Shown here piece by piece: positions 1 through 6,929 of a DNA stretch of 8,558 nucleotides. Location: contig CAMYJN010000070.1 in the NCBI GenBank assembly GCA_947258625.1, positions 1 to 8,558 of the forward strand, written 5' to 3'. Below the pieces are notes generated by a model. That model did not search any database. It was not told the origin of the DNA and saw nothing but the letters and a program-made list of their open reading frames with translations. The number at the start of each line of letters is the position of its first letter. Within the stretch, counting starts at the first letter, position 1. This DNA is from an uncultured Polyangiaceae bacterium (GTDB lineage: Bacteria > Myxococcota_A > Polyangia > Polyangiales > Houyiibacteriaceae). The translations under genes and the position numbers were made by a program.

Positions 1-1
1 C

Positions 2-184
2 AAGACCGCGGAAGGCGTCGTGACGTTGGGCCGCAGGGTTGCGGGGCTATGGCTGGGGGTGACGCGCACCGCAATCGAAGCGGCGGCAAACACTCTCACG
101 TCCACCTCCGAGGTCGTCAGTGCGATCGCGGAGTCCATGGGCGAGCTTTCGGACCGCCTCCAAGGCACCACGAAGAAGGTCTGA
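2..184 (+). CDS. C-terminal fragment of an unidentified protein (5' end outside window)
   Basis: Reading from base 2 gives 60 uninterrupted codons closed by TGA at 182-184, so the start lies upstream of the window. The visible tail runs from TAEGVVTLGRRVAGLW through an Ala-rich stretch (AIEAAANTLTSTSEVVSAIAES) to a basic end, QGTTKKV. It looks like one or two amphipathic helices with regularly spaced Ala, Val and Leu, and it has no motif I can assign to a family. A helical packing or surface-binding segment is possible but is only an impression. The stop sits 77 bp from the end of the convergent DUF2062 gene, which suits a true gene end. I prefer this frame to the overlapping frame from the ATG at 49, because that one reads as a low-complexity Arg/His/Gly product and runs into the DUF2062 gene. 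Confidence 0.5.
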   Translation, partial: KTAEGVVTLGRRVAGLWLGVTRTAIEAAANTLTSTSEVVSAIAESMGELSDRLQGTTKKV

Positions 185-261
185 TTCCGAGCCGACGGCA
201 CGCAGCGGTGTCCAAGGGTCGGCGGCGGCGGTGTTCCAACGCCGCTCCGCCGGCCCGTCTG

Positions 262-846
262 CTACGGGGTTTTCGGCGAGCCTGGCGTGGATTTCCGGTC
301 GATGGGCCCGTGCGAGAGATGACGCGCTTCGCGCAGGTGCCGAAAGGCGTTGATGCCCCAGCGGGTTAGGAAATAAAGGGGAGGCGCGACGATCAGCCCG
401 CACACGAGCGCGCCCATCCAAAGCTCCCCGCCGGTGTTTGCCAAGACCCGGCCGACGTCTGCCCAGAACTCGCCTTCGAGCAAGCGATCGACGTTGCCGT
501 TTTTGAGCGCGCGTCCGGTGTTGCCGAGCCAGGTCTTGATCGTTGCACGCGTGACTTCTTTTTCGGGATGCAAGACCGCGGCTCCGACAGACCAGGTCGT
601 GTAGTAGAGAGGCACCGCGGTGAACGGGTTGCTGATGAACAAAATCGGAATTCCCGAAATCTTGTTGGCGCGAAGGAGCGCTGCAATCGGGATGTACAAG
701 ACGATCTGAAGGCCGAGGGTCGGCGTAAATGCGATCATCGTGCCGATGAAGACGCCCCAGGCGATTCGGTGCGGCGTGTCGTCGAGGTGAAGAATGTTGT
801 GGAAGACGATCTGCTGGAGCCGTCGCGACAGGTCTCGGAGGTTCAT
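262..846 (-). CDS. DUF2062 family small membrane protein
   Basis: The product has 194 residues from the ATG at 846. A TTG five codons upstream (861) is possible, but the ATG forms an ATGA overlap with the stop of the upstream oxoprolinase gene, which favours it. The family signature is visible: a hydrophobic segment GVFIGTMIAFTPTLGLQ at about residues 31-47, then ALLRANKISG (57-66), and the conserved ISNPFTAVPLYY (71-82) with the Asn-Pro pair. Hydrophobic stretches near residues 28-60, 66-92 and 143-163 point to an inner-membrane protein with three or four membrane segments. The soluble stretch between (about 95-140) is polar, and the C-terminus is Pro/Ser/Lys-rich and probably cytoplasmic. 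DUF2062 proteins have no established biochemical function, so none is claimed. Coupling to the oxoprolinase gene suggests co-expression only. Confidence 0.85.
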   Translation of the reverse strand: MNLRDLSRRLQQIVFHNILHLDDTPHRIAWGVFIGTMIAFTPTLGLQIVLYIPIAALLRANKISGIPILFISNPFTAVPLYYTTWSVGAAVLHPEKEVTRATIKTWLGNTGRALKNGNVDRLLEGEFWADVGRVLANTGGELWMGALVCGLIVAPPLYFLTRWGINAFRHLREARHLSHGPIDRKSTPGSPKTP

Positions 847-3800
847 CGTGGAACACCCCAACCACCGCCACCGGGCGTTTCGACCCGCAGGACGTCGCCG
901 GGCGAGACGTCGACGCTAACGCGGTGAGCGAGCTGCTTGCCGTTGAGTAGATTCATGCCCGGAGTCCCTGGATCGCCGCCGCGCATACCATAGGGCGGGA
1001 CCCTACGCCGCTCGGAGAGCACGGAAACGCGCATGGGCGACAGGAATTCGAGCTCGCGAACCAATCCATCGCCCCCCCGCTGGGCCCCTGCTCCGCCGGA
1101 CCCGCGCCGCAGCTCGAAGCGGCGGACCCGAATCGGGAACCTGGTTTCGAGAACCTCCGGATCAGTGCACTTGGAGTTGGTCATGTGCGTATGCACCCCG
1201 GAGGCCCCCGGACGATCCTTGGTCGCGCCGGCCCCACCGCCGAGGGTTTCGTAGTATGCGAATCGATCGTCACCCAAGGTGATGTTGTTCATGGTCCCTT
1301 GGCTCGCGGCGGCCAGTCCGAGGGCGCCAAACAGGACGTCGACGATTCGCTGGGAGGTCTCCACGTTGCCCGCCGCGACCGCCCGTTCGGGCTCTGGGCT
1401 GAGCAACGAGCCTTCCGGGATCCGAACGCGGACGGGGCGCATGCAGCCGCTGTTGAGCGGAATGGGTTTGCCGATTAGAACCCGGAGCACGTAGAGGATC
1501 GCCGCCATAGTGACCGCGCGCGGCGCGTTTAGATTGTTGTCGAGCGCGGGGTCCGTGCCCTCGAAGTCGATTTCCATCGCGCCGCCGCGAACGGTGACGC
1601 GCACCGCGATGCGCGCCCCGTCGTCCAATCGATCTTCGAACTTGTGCTCGCCGTCGGCCAGGCCTTCGATTGCCCGAGTCGTCAACTCGGCCGCGTTGTC
1701 CTGGATGTGTTGCATGTACGCGCTCACCACGTCGATGCCGTAGCGCGCGAGAAGCGCGTCGAGCAGCTGCACACCCTTCTCATTGGCTGCGATCTGGGCC
1801 TGGATGTCTGCCAGGTTCTCGTCAGGATTGCGCGCCGGATGAGGGCCGGCACTCAGCGCGTCGCGCAGGAGCCGCTCTCCAAAGGCGCCGTGTTCGACGA
1901 TTGCGAGGTTCCGCAAGACGACGCCCTCTTCTTCGAGCCGGGTCGAGGACGGCGGCATGGATCCGGGCGTGAGCCCGCCCACGTCGGCGTGATGTCCGCG
2001 CGACGCGACCACGAAGCGAAGTGCCCCTTTGGCGTCGTGCACCGGAGTGACGACCGTGATGTCGGGCAGGTGCGACCCACCGGCGGCAGGATCGTTAGTC
2101 GCGAACACCTGACCGGGCTTCGTGTCGGGATACGCGGCAAGGACGGCGCGAACCGATTCGCTCATGGCACCGAGGTGAACCGGGATGTGCGGTGCGTTGG
2201 CCACCAGGCCCCCTCGCGAATCGAAAACCGCGCAGGAGAAGTCGAGGCGGTCGCGGATGTTCGTGCTCATCGCCGTGCGCTGCAGAACGACACCCATCTG
2301 TTCGGCGATCGACTTGAACTGGTTGTGGAAGACCTCGAGCAGCACCGGGTCGACGCCAGTCTCGGCGAGCTCGCGCGCGTCCCCAACCTGGGTGTCACGC
2401 AGAATCAGGTAGTCGTGCTCGTTGCGCATCGCGATGAAGCCGACATCCACCACGACGGTTCCGGTGGCGTCCAGCACCAGCGCGGGGCCGGGGATCTCCG
2501 CTTTGATGGGAAGGCTCTCCCGGAGGTAGACCGGCGCTTCGACCAGGGCTCCGGCCGACCAGAGCTTGATGCGGCGGATCGGCTCGCCGGTGCCCGCCTC
2601 GACCTCGGGAAGCTCCGGCTTCGCGCTTCGCAACTCCACCGCAAGCCGTAGCGTGGCCGCTTCGACCGGGTGGCCGGGTCGCCTGTATCCAAACTCGCGC
2701 CGATGGAGCGCTTCGAACGTCGCGCGCATGCGCTCTGCGTCGGCCCAATCGACCGATAGCGTCGCCTCGGTTCCACGGTAGCGAAGCGCGACCTGGCGCC
2801 GAATGTTCCACTGCGCCTCCGGCCCGACATCGGTCTCGAGCGCCGCGCGGCCAGAGTTTTCGAGGAGCGAGAAGTCGTGCTCCCATCGTTTTGGTAGGGG
2901 GTCATCTAGGCTCGCGCGCCCCGCGTCGCGCTCACCGTGCCACTCGAAGTTGGCCACGCCCATTCCGAACGCGGACAGGACGCCGGCGTACGGGTGGAAG
3001 ATCAAGCGTCGAATCCCAAGTCGTCGCGCAATTAGGCAGGCATACTGGCCGCCTGCGCCCCCGAAGACCACCATCGCGTGTGTGCGTACATCGTGGCCGC
3101 GGCCTACCGACACTTTTTGAATCGCCGCCGCCATGTTCTCCGTCGCGACCCTGAGGAACCCGTGTGCAACCTCGTCGGCGCTGCGTTCGACGCCGCTTGC
3201 TCGCAGCTCCGCAGCGACGCGCTCGAGCTTCTTCCGAGGCTTCTCTTCGTTCAACGCGAAAGGAAACCGGTCCCCGGCAAGCCTCCCGAGGCACAGCGAC
3301 ACGTCGGTCAGCGTGAGCTCCGCGGCACCGGGTTTTCCGTAGCAAATCGGTCCCGGGTCAGCGCTGGCGCTTTGCGGGCCGACCGTCATGCGTTTGGCTT
3401 CGAGCCTGCAGATCGAGCCGCCGCCCGCGGCCACCGTGTGGAGCTCGATCATCGGCGCGCGGATTCGGATGCCTCCGATCTGGCTTTCGAAGACCCGTGA
3501 CACCTGGCCCGCGTAGCGCGACACGTCGGTCGAAGTGCCGCCCATGTCGAAGCCGATGGCTTCGGCCACGCCAAGCTCGTCGGCAACTGCGCCGGTCGCC
3601 ACCACCCCGGCGGCCGGGCCAGACAGAACGGCGTTGCGTCCGATGAACGCGGACGCGTCGACCAGGCCACCGTTGCTCTGCATCATGCGCAGCCGCCCTT
3701 GCCCGAGCTCTTCTTCGAGCTTCTGCATGTACTGCGTCAGCAGCGGGCTCAGGTACGCGTTCGCGGTGGTGGTGTCGGTGCGGCCGAGAAGGCCGAGCTC

Positions 3801-4394
3801 GTTCGAGACCTCGTGGGAGAGCGAGATATGCGCGAAACCGAGCTCCGCTGCGATCGCTGCGACTTGCCCCTCGAGCGCCCCGTCGCGGTACGCGTGTATC
3901 AGCGAGACCGCCACCGATTTGGCGCCGTGCTGACGGGCCTCTTCGAGCGCCTGGCGGAGCGCAGTCGGGTCGAGCGGGCGCAGCACGGAGCCATCGGCCG
4001 TCATCCGGGCGCCGACTTCGATGACCTCCTCGGCAAGCGGCTTGGGCTTCTCGATCTCGAGCGCGAAGAGGTCTGGCCGCGTCTGATCCCCGATCCAACT
4101 CAGGTCGCCGAATCCTTCGTCGGCGACGAGCACGGTCCGGCAGCCACCGCGCTCGAGGAGCGCATTGGTGGCCAGGGTCGTCCCCATGCGGACCTCGGCA
4201 GGGGGAATCGGATCGCCGGCTCGGAGGCCCAGCAGCTCACGGATGCCCAGAAGCGGCGCCTCGTCCGAGGAGAGCACCTTGGTCACCCGAATGGCGCCGG
4301 TCAGTCGATCTCGATGGAGGCAGTCCGTGAAGGTGCCCCCACGGTCGATCCAGAACTGGTGCCGCGGGTTCGGCCGTGCCATCGAGCCGTGCAT
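843..4394 (-). CDS. 5-oxoprolinase-like protein (fused hydantoinase A/B)
   Basis: This 1183-residue protein has the architecture of ATP-dependent 5-oxoprolinase (5-oxo-L-proline + ATP + 2 H2O to glutamate + ADP + Pi; cytosolic). The HyuA-type half starts with [11 protein letters not shown] (14-24), followed by [13 protein letters not shown] (70-82), SNGGLVDA (240-247), [12 protein letters not shown] (258-269) and the nucleotide-binding-type [14 protein letters not shown] (281-294). The HyuB-type half starts near residue 681. It shows [20 protein letters not shown] (695-714), [21 protein letters not shown] (733-744), [14 protein letters not shown] (765-778), [10 protein letters not shown] (798-807), [11 protein letters not shown] (1091-1101) and a terminal TPGGGGWG. 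By memory these blocks follow mammalian OPLAH closely, more so than the split hydantoinase or acetone carboxylase subunits. The length is near that of the fused family (about 1200-1290). The first ATG at 4394 was taken; the ATG at 4382 is equally possible and neither has a strong ribosome binding site. No frameshift or lost motif was seen. Substrate is inferred. Confidence 0.9.
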   Translation of the reverse strand: MHGSMARPNPRHQFWIDRGGTFTDCLHRDRLTGAIRVTKVLSSDEAPLLGIRELLGLRAGDPIPPAEVRMGTTLATNALLERGGCRTVLVADEGFGDLSWIGDQTRPDLFALEIEKPKPLAEEVIEVGARMTADGSVLRPLDPTALRQALEEARQHGAKSVAVSLIHAYRDGALEGQVAAIAAELGFAHISLSHEVSNELGLLGRTDTTTANAYLSPLLTQYMQKLEEELGQGRLRMMQSNGGLVDASAFIGRNAVLSGPAAGVVATGAVADELGVAEAIGFDMGGTSTDVSRYAGQVSRVFESQIGGIRIRAPMIELHTVAAGGGSICRLEAKRMTVGPQSASADPGPICYGKPGAAELTLTDVSLCLGRLAGDRFPFALNEEKPRKKLERVAAELRASGVERSADEVAHGFLRVATENMAAAIQKVSVGRGHDVRTHAMVVFGGAGGQYACLIARRLGIRRLIFHPYAGVLSAFGMGVANFEWHGERDAGRASLDDPLPKRWEHDFSLLENSGRAALETDVGPEAQWNIRRQVALRYRGTEATLSVDWADAERMRATFEALHRREFGYRRPGHPVEAATLRLAVELRSAKPELPEVEAGTGEPIRRIKLWSAGALVEAPVYLRESLPIKAEIPGPALVLDATGTVVVDVGFIAMRNEHDYLILRDTQVGDARELAETGVDPVLLEVFHNQFKSIAEQMGVVLQRTAMSTNIRDRLDFSCAVFDSRGGLVANAPHIPVHLGAMSESVRAVLAAYPDTKPGQVFATNDPAAGGSHLPDITVVTPVHDAKGALRFVVASRGHHADVGGLTPGSMPPSSTRLEEEGVVLRNLAIVEHGAFGERLLRDALSAGPHPARNPDENLADIQAQIAANEKGVQLLDALLARYGIDVVSAYMQHIQDNAAELTTRAIEGLADGEHKFEDRLDDGARIAVRVTVRGGAMEIDFEGTDPALDNNLNAPRAVTMAAILYVLRVLIGKPIPLNSGCMRPVRVRIPEGSLLSPEPERAVAAGNVETSQRIVDVLFGALGLAAASQGTMNNITLGDDRFAYYETLGGGAGATKDRPGASGVHTHMTNSKCTDPEVLETRFPIRVRRFELRRGSGGAGAQRGGDGLVRELEFLSPMRVSVLSERRRVPPYGMRGGDPGTPGMNLLNGKQLAHRVSVDVSPGDVLRVETPGGGGWGVPR

Positions 4395-4580
4395 CGAAGC
4401 ACGCTGCCCCGTGGGGTCAAGAGCGGCGCTGCGATCTGAGGATCAAGGCCAGAAACTAAGCCCAAAGAGCTATGCTAGGTCGATAAATGGTGCGCGCCGG
4501 CTCGAAGTCGAGAATTTTTCTGGTTTTCAAACGAGTTTCCTGGACTTATACAGGCCAGCAAGTCAAGGAAACCAAGGACG
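4395..4580. promoter_or_regulatory. Divergent intergenic region with candidate promoter and ribosome binding site
   Basis: This 186-bp gap separates the leftward oxoprolinase gene from the rightward SRPBCC/H1-like gene, so promoters for both are expected here. The right part (about 4505-4555) is visibly richer in A and T than its surroundings. On the plus strand, TTTTCA at 4524-4529 and TATACA at 4547-4552 are spaced 17 bp apart, each matching 4 of 6 bases of the sigma-70 boxes; this is a weak candidate. AAGGA at 4565-4569 lies 11 bases before the ATG at 4581 and is a reasonable Shine-Dalgarno site; a second AAGGA at 4574-4578 is too close. A short inverted repeat CTCGA-AG-TCGAG lies at 4501-4512. 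No convincing promoter for the leftward gene was found. Confidence 0.4.
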
Positions 4581-5981
4581 ATGGACACGGAAGAATTTAC
4601 TGTCTCGTCCGTGATACCTGCGAGTCCAAATCGTATTTATTCCGCGTGGATGGATGAGCGCCATCATTCCGCTTTTACGGGCGCGCGGGCTACGGTGGAC
4701 CCCTGGGTAGGCGGTCGAGTGGTTGCAGACGATGGTTTCATCGACGCTACCCATGTCTATTTGGTGACCGGTAGCCGTATCGCCATGACCTGGCGCACCC
4801 GGGATTTCCCGAAGGGGGCCAACGACTCGCAGGTCGACATCTCGTTTTCTCCCGTCGCGGGAGGCACCAAGGTCGAGGTGACCCACAGCAAGATCCCCGC
4901 AGGGCTCGGAAAGGCCTGCCAGAAGGTCTGGAAATCGCTTTATCTGGCCCCAATGGCGAAGTACTTCGGCGAGCCGGACGCGATGCGCGCCGCCTACAAA
5001 GCCGCGAAGAAGGCCGGGCACCTCCCCCTCTCCGGAATCAAGGCGAGCCGGCCGGGGCCGAGGCGGCCTTTTGTTCCCTCACCTCAGCTTCCGGCCGAAG
5101 AGCCGGGCGAAGAGGAGGATGAGGACGAGGAGCGGCCGAAGAAGACCCGCAAACGGGTCGAGACCAAGCCGATCGACCTCCGGGAGCTTGCGCAGGCCCA
5201 GGCTCAGGCCCGAAAGCTGGCCGCCCGTAAGAAAGCGGAGGCCAGGAAGAAGGCCGAAGCGGCGCGCAAACAGGCGGAAGCCGCGCAAAGGAAGCTGGAA
5301 GCCAAAAAGAAGGCCGAGGCGCTGAAGCTCAAGCAGGCGGAGGCCAGGCGAATCGCGGCCGAGAAGAAGAAGGCGGCGGCAGAAAAGAAAGCCGAGCTCG
5401 CCCGCAAGAAGGCGGAAGCCAAGGCAAAGGCCGACACGATCAAGCGTAAGAAGGCGGAGGCGAAGAAGAAGGCCGACGCGAAGAAGAAGGCGGCGGCGCA
5501 GAAGAAGGCGGCGGCCAAGAAGAAGAAGATGGCGGCCAAGAAGAAGATGGCGGCCAAGAAGAAGATGGCGGCCAAGAAGAAGGCGGTGGCCAAGAAGAAG
5601 CGTCCCGCGTCCAAGAGGCGGGGTGCGACCAAGAAGCGTGCCGCCACCAAGAGGCGGGGTGCGACCAAGAAGCGTGCCGCCACCAGGAAGCGGGGAAGCA
5701 CGAAGAGAAAGGCTGCCCCGAAGAAGCGGAGAAGCACGAGGAAGAAGGCCACCCCAAAGAAGCGGAGCAAGGTGACCAAGAGGCGCGCAGCTCCGAAGAA
5801 GCGGAAAAGCACCAAGAAAAAAGCCGCCCCGAAGAAGCGAAGCAAGGTGACCAAGCGGCGTGCTGCTCCGAAAAAGCGTGCCGCCCTGAAGAAGCGGGGA
5901 GGCACGAAGAAGAAGGCGCCCTCGAAGAAGCGCGCCAAGGCACCGGCGAAAAAGGCCAAGCGTCGTACGTCACGGCGCTAG
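4581..5981 (+). CDS. AHSA1/START-like (SRPBCC) domain protein with histone H1-like Lys/Ala-rich tail
   Basis: The protein has 466 residues. Residues 1-132 or so look like an AHSA1-type SRPBCC domain (helix-grip fold with a hydrophobic cavity): a start VSSVIPASPNRIYSAWMD (8-25), then VGGRVVADDG, SRIAMTWRTRDFP (65-77), SQVDISFSPVAGGTKVEVTHSKIP (83-106) and a terminal helix with KVWKSLYLAPMAKYF (115-129). A linker carries an acidic patch at 173-184 (EEPGEEEDEDEE). Residues 200-310 are an Ala/Lys/Glu/Gln-rich, probably helical stretch. Residues 301-466 contain 88 Lys/Arg out of 166 by my count, with no Asp or Glu and no aromatic residue, in units such as MAAKKK, GATKKRAATKRR and SKVTKRRAAPKKR. 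Such tails resemble histone H1 and bacterial H1-like proteins and would bind DNA or RNA; that role is inferred. The acidic patch could fold back on the tail. The gene stands alone on its strand, has its own ribosome binding site, and ends 4 bp before the convergent operon. Ligand and target are unknown. Confidence 0.8.
   Translation: MDTEEFTVSSVIPASPNRIYSAWMDERHHSAFTGARATVDPWVGGRVVADDGFIDATHVYLVTGSRIAMTWRTRDFPKGANDSQVDISFSPVAGGTKVEVTHSKIPAGLGKACQKVWKSLYLAPMAKYFGEPDAMRAAYKAAKKAGHLPLSGIKASRPGPRRPFVPSPQLPAEEPGEEEDEDEERPKKTRKRVETKPIDLRELAQAQAQARKLAARKKAEARKKAEAARKQAEAAQRKLEAKKKAEALKLKQAEARRIAAEKKKAAAEKKAELARKKAEAKAKADTIKRKKAEAKKKADAKKKAAAQKKAAAKKKKMAAKKKMAAKKKMAAKKKAVAKKKRPASKRRGATKKRAATKRRGATKKRAATRKRGSTKRKAAPKKRRSTRKKATPKKRSKVTKRRAAPKKRKSTKKKAAPKKRSKVTKRRAAPKKRAALKKRGGTKKKAPSKKRAKAPAKKAKRRTSRR
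5508..5600 (+). repeat. 18-bp in-frame tandem repeat coding for (M/A)AAKKK units
   Basis: Three identical copies of the 18-base unit atggcggccaagaagaag run head to tail at 5529-5546, 5547-5564 and 5565-5582. They are flanked by a diverged copy on each side: 5508-5528 with gcg for atg and an extra Lys codon, and 5583-5600 with gcg gtg. The unit is a whole number of codons, so copy changes keep the frame. The array lies at the start of the H1-like tail. Confidence 0.9.
5613..5684 (+). repeat. 36-bp perfect in-frame tandem duplication
   Basis: Two identical 36-base copies, 5613-5648 and 5649-5684, code for KRRGATKKRAAT twice. A partial, diverged third copy follows (RKRGST). Identity at every third codon position suggests a recent duplication rather than selection on protein sequence alone. 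Confidence 0.9.
5718..5882 (+). repeat. 75-bp diverged tandem repeat coding for a 25-residue PKKR unit
   Basis: Two copies, 5718-5792 and 5793-5867, each code for PKKR-x-ST-x-KKA-x followed by PKKRSKVTKRRAA; a partial third begins at 5868 (PKKRAALKKR). The protein copies are nearly the same, but the DNA copies differ at several synonymous sites (for example cgcgcagct against cgtgctgct). This array is therefore older than the neighbouring 36-bp duplication, or is held by selection on the protein. Confidence 0.85.
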
Positions 5982-5985
5982 CCTG

Positions 5986-6513
5986 CTAGTCGAGCGGAGA
6001 CTCGGCCTGGCGCCGTAGTCCGTCAATCAGGGAGTCGAGCGCGCGATGCTCTTGGGCGTGCTCGATGATGCTCAGCTCTTCGAGCTCGCTGTCGAGGGGG
6101 CTTACCGCAAGCCAGACCTGCATGGCTTCGAGGGCGGTTACCATACCGACGCTCCGTCCGGGCAAGGCCAGCGCGGCGGTCGAGACCTTGGCCTCCCGAA
6201 GGGCTTCGGCGATGAGTGCGCAGGCCTTCCGAGCAACGCTCTCGTCGAACGACGCGCTCTCACCGAGACCGATCAGCAGCAGGCGTTCGGATTTGAGCTT
6301 GCCCGGATTCGCGAGCAAGGCCTTTTCCCCGAACGTTCCCTGCAGGTAGCCGGCCATGAGCTTTCTGGAGAGCGCGCCACAGAGGCGCCAATCGATGAGG
6401 CCGGCGGCGCCCTGCAGGGGACGCTCGTCGGAGAAGAAGGGCAGTACGATGACTTCGGTTTGGAGCTCGTCCAGGCTTGATGGCGCCGCGGAGATGAAAT
6501 CGTAGTCGATCAC
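5986..6513 (-). CDS. Stand-alone M17 leucyl aminopeptidase N-terminal domain protein
   Basis: The 175-residue product starts at GTG (6513), which overlaps the nusB stop as GTGA. Residues about 15-125 match the pattern of the N-terminal (non-catalytic, macro-like) domain of family M17 aminopeptidases: LQTEVIVLPFFSDERPLQGAAGLID (17-41), then GTFGEKALLANPGKLKSERLLLIGLG (59-84), then SFDESVARKACALIAEALREAKVSTAALALPG (88-119). In full-length enzymes this domain precedes a C-terminal catalytic domain with two metal ions and signatures such as NTDAEGR. Here the gene stops after about 50 more residues (VWLAVSPLDSELEELSII to RQAESPLD), and no metal-binding or catalytic motif is present, so it should not be a peptidase. 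The frame is intact up to its stop 4 bp from the convergent gene, so it looks like a genuine short protein and not a fragment. A regulatory or nucleic-acid/nucleotide-binding role is possible but unproven. Confidence 0.75.
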   Translation of the reverse strand: MIDYDFISAAPSSLDELQTEVIVLPFFSDERPLQGAAGLIDWRLCGALSRKLMAGYLQGTFGEKALLANPGKLKSERLLLIGLGESASFDESVARKACALIAEALREAKVSTAALALPGRSVGMVTALEAMQVWLAVSPLDSELEELSIIEHAQEHRALDSLIDGLRRQAESPLD

Positions 6514-6929
6514 GATTTGCCCAGCTCGGTCGCGATCCGATCGAGAACGCCATTGACGAAGGCGCCGCTTCCCTCCGAGCCAAAGCGCTTGGCGAGCTCG
6601 ACCGCCTCGTTGAGCGTCACGCGTTTTGGGATGTCGCTCATCTCGCGAAGCTCCACGATTGCGACGCGGAGGACGTTTCGGTCAACAATCGGCATGCGCT
6701 CGATGCGCCAGTGGTGGCTCGACGAACGGATAATCTCATCGACCTCGTCTTTCTGATCTGCATATGCCCGGACCAACTGGTTTGCGAAATCGACGTCTTC
6801 GGTCGGCGCGTCCTCGTTCGAGAGGTGCCCCCAGTATGATCGGATCGCCTGCGTCCCGCTCACGTTCGACACATCCATGAAGTACAGGATGCGAAGCGCC
6901 GCTTCACGGCCTTTTCTTCGTGATCCCAT
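6510..6929 (-). CDS. nusB: Transcription antitermination factor NusB
   Basis: The 139-residue, all-helical protein matches the usual NusB length when started at the ATG at 6929 (MGSRRKGREAALRILYFMD). A TTG three codons upstream is less likely. NusB binds boxA RNA with NusE (ribosomal protein S10) and supports antitermination, chiefly on rRNA operons, in the cytoplasm. Recognisable blocks are the N-terminal SRRKGREAALRILYFMD (3-19), ERMPIVDRNVLRVAIVEL (77-94), IPKRVTLNEAVELAKRFG (100-117) and SGAFVNGVLDRI (121-132), which is the most diagnostic part. The start lies inside ribH (26-bp overlap) and the stop overlaps the next gene by 4 bp, so it is probably translated with its neighbours. Linkage of nusB to ribH is common in bacteria. 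Confidence 0.95.
   Translation of the reverse strand: MGSRRKGREAALRILYFMDVSNVSGTQAIRSYWGHLSNEDAPTEDVDFANQLVRAYADQKDEVDEIIRSSSHHWRIERMPIVDRNVLRVAIVELREMSDIPKRVTLNEAVELAKRFGSEGSGAFVNGVLDRIATELGKS

Noticed and set aside
224..246. GC-rich hairpin (CGGCG/CGCCG core, 9-base loop) between the two convergent genes at the left end.
   Set aside because: The stem is only about 7 pairs including one wobble and there is no T-run on either side, so it cannot be called a terminator with any confidence.
47..871. A 274-codon minus-strand ORF over the DUF2062 gene.
   Set aside because: It overlaps the DUF2062 frame throughout and reads as Arg/Pro/Ser-rich low-complexity sequence, whereas the DUF2062 frame has clear motifs and a coupled start.
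1644..2651. A 335-codon plus-strand ORF inside the oxoprolinase gene.
   Set aside because: It is an antisense shadow of a well-supported coding frame in GC-rich DNA, rich in Arg, Asp and His and without any family pattern.
4501..4512. Inverted repeat CTCGA-AG-TCGAG in the divergent intergenic region, followed by a short T-run.
   Set aside because: A 5-bp arm is expected by chance in GC-rich DNA, and a 2-base loop makes it unlikely as a terminator; no second copy was seen to support an operator.
5817..5823. A AAAAAAG run, the type of slippery heptamer used for -1 frameshifting.
   Set aside because: The reading frame is AAA AAA G, not A AAA AAG, so the heptamer is out of phase for programmed frameshifting, and there is no reason to expect an alternative product.
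5508..5882. Regular repeats that might suggest a CRISPR array.
   Set aside because: The units are contiguous, in frame and have no unique spacers; they are coding repeats in the Lys-rich tail.
5204..5959. A 251-codon ORF on the minus strand, very rich in Phe, Ala and Leu.
   Set aside because: It is the antisense reading of the Lys/Arg/Ala repeats of the H1-like tail; the apparent hydrophobic protein comes from reversed AAG and GCC codons and has no credible start region.
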